A DNA stretch of 64,000 bases from Pterobdella sp. o SKG-2022 (taxonomy: Eukaryota > Annelida > Clitellata > Hirudinida > Piscicolidae). The notes beneath the pieces were generated by a model. It ran no database searches. It was not told where the DNA came from and worked only from the letters and a program-made list of their open reading frames with translations. Below, piece after piece: positions 63,620-64,000 of this stretch (position 1 is its first letter; each line of letters begins with the position of its first letter). Location of the stretch: contig OZ038320.1 of the NCBI GenBank assembly GCA_964035795.1, forward strand, positions 22,586,589-22,650,588, in the 5' to 3' direction. The position numbers and the translations under genes are program-made.

Positions 63620-64000
63620 GTGAGTACATGTCATCTGGTTTAGTTGCTTGTCTTGTTTCCTTCCTTATTCAAGCTGCTAGTGTTAAAACGATGTTTCTGA
63701 TAAATTTGACTTTATCGTAAACATTAGTTATTATCTACTGACTAATGCAAATTATTTGAACACAACAGATAATTTTATCAAGTATGAAGCTTTTCGTTAA
63801 CAAAGTGCATTGGTACTTGACAATGTTACTTTGTAAACGAAAAGCCTCGTATTTACTAAAAGTATCTGGCTAAAGAAGAGTATGTTATTGAGTAATGTTT
63901 TATGAAAATTTCTACTTATCGAAAATTATGGTTTTTTTGAAATAAATGTATTATGAAATCATTTTGAATTGAGGAATCAAACACTTCTATATAATATCGT
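63620..64000. other. Intron start with palindromic repeat element
   Basis: Begins with the donor gtgagt of the TLDc exon. No further exon is seen. The stretch 63689-63940 is filled by an inverted-repeat element described separately. Confidence 0.6.
63689..63940. mobile_element. MITE-like inverted-repeat element
   Basis: The dispersed palindromic motif occurs in minus orientation at 63689-63732 and plus orientation at 63896-63940, so the pair forms imperfect terminal inverted repeats about 250 bp apart. Between them is a second hairpin: cttttcgttaacaaagt (63790-63806) and actttgtaaacgaaaag (63828-63844), pairing at 16 of 17 positions. No coding sequence is inside. It resembles a small non-autonomous DNA transposon, though no target duplication could be fixed. 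Confidence 0.5.

Noticed and set aside
1..64000. CRISPR arrays, operons, bacterial-type genes or viral gene clusters
   Set aside because: None seen; the genes are spliced animal genes and no regularly spaced repeats occur.

Overview
The window is very AT-rich, intron-rich DNA from an invertebrate animal. Spliced genes have GT/AG introns and animal-type products (retromer VPS26, a tyramine/octopamine-type receptor, a Mastermind-like factor, an OXR1-type TLDc protein). Gene-free stretches are littered with decayed non-LTR retrotransposons, a piggyBac element and tRNA-derived SINEs. A tyramine-type receptor points to a bilaterian, probably a protostome. Low GC, long introns and asparagine-rich proteins would suit a flatworm, but that is a guess and no marker here decides it.

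Layout. 1198-4574 (+): VPS26, complete except for the first few codons, with two interchangeable copies of one exon. 4575-19448: no gene seen; three SINE copies, one doubtful SINE, a palindromic repeat and a possible LINE remnant. 19449-34329 (-): amine GPCR in two exons with a 13-kb intron that holds a LINE fragment, SINEs and tRNA-like fragments. 37729-41643: a dead piggyBac transposon bounded by TTAA, carrying a nested non-LTR retrotransposon (38118-39823) with its own 38-bp target duplication, and a strong hairpin. 41730-45440: a SINE, two LINE 3' fragments and an unassigned ORF. 46463-48376 (-): Mastermind-like gene in three exons. 48694-51016 (+): divergently transcribed gene of unknown function, starting about 320 bp from the Mastermind start. 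51175-53340 (-): a decayed LINE with endonuclease and reverse transcriptase. 55757-63619 (+, continuing past the window): an OXR1/NCOA7-type gene with LysM, GRAM-like and TLDc parts.

The genes are unrelated cellular functions (endosomal sorting, amine signalling, Notch co-activation, oxidation resistance) and not a cluster. Exon boundaries were worked out by hand from splice sites, reading phase and family conservation; no search was run. The points most worth checking are the probable mutually exclusive exons in VPS26, the Mastermind assignment, the nested transposon, and an alternative truncated end in the TLDc gene.
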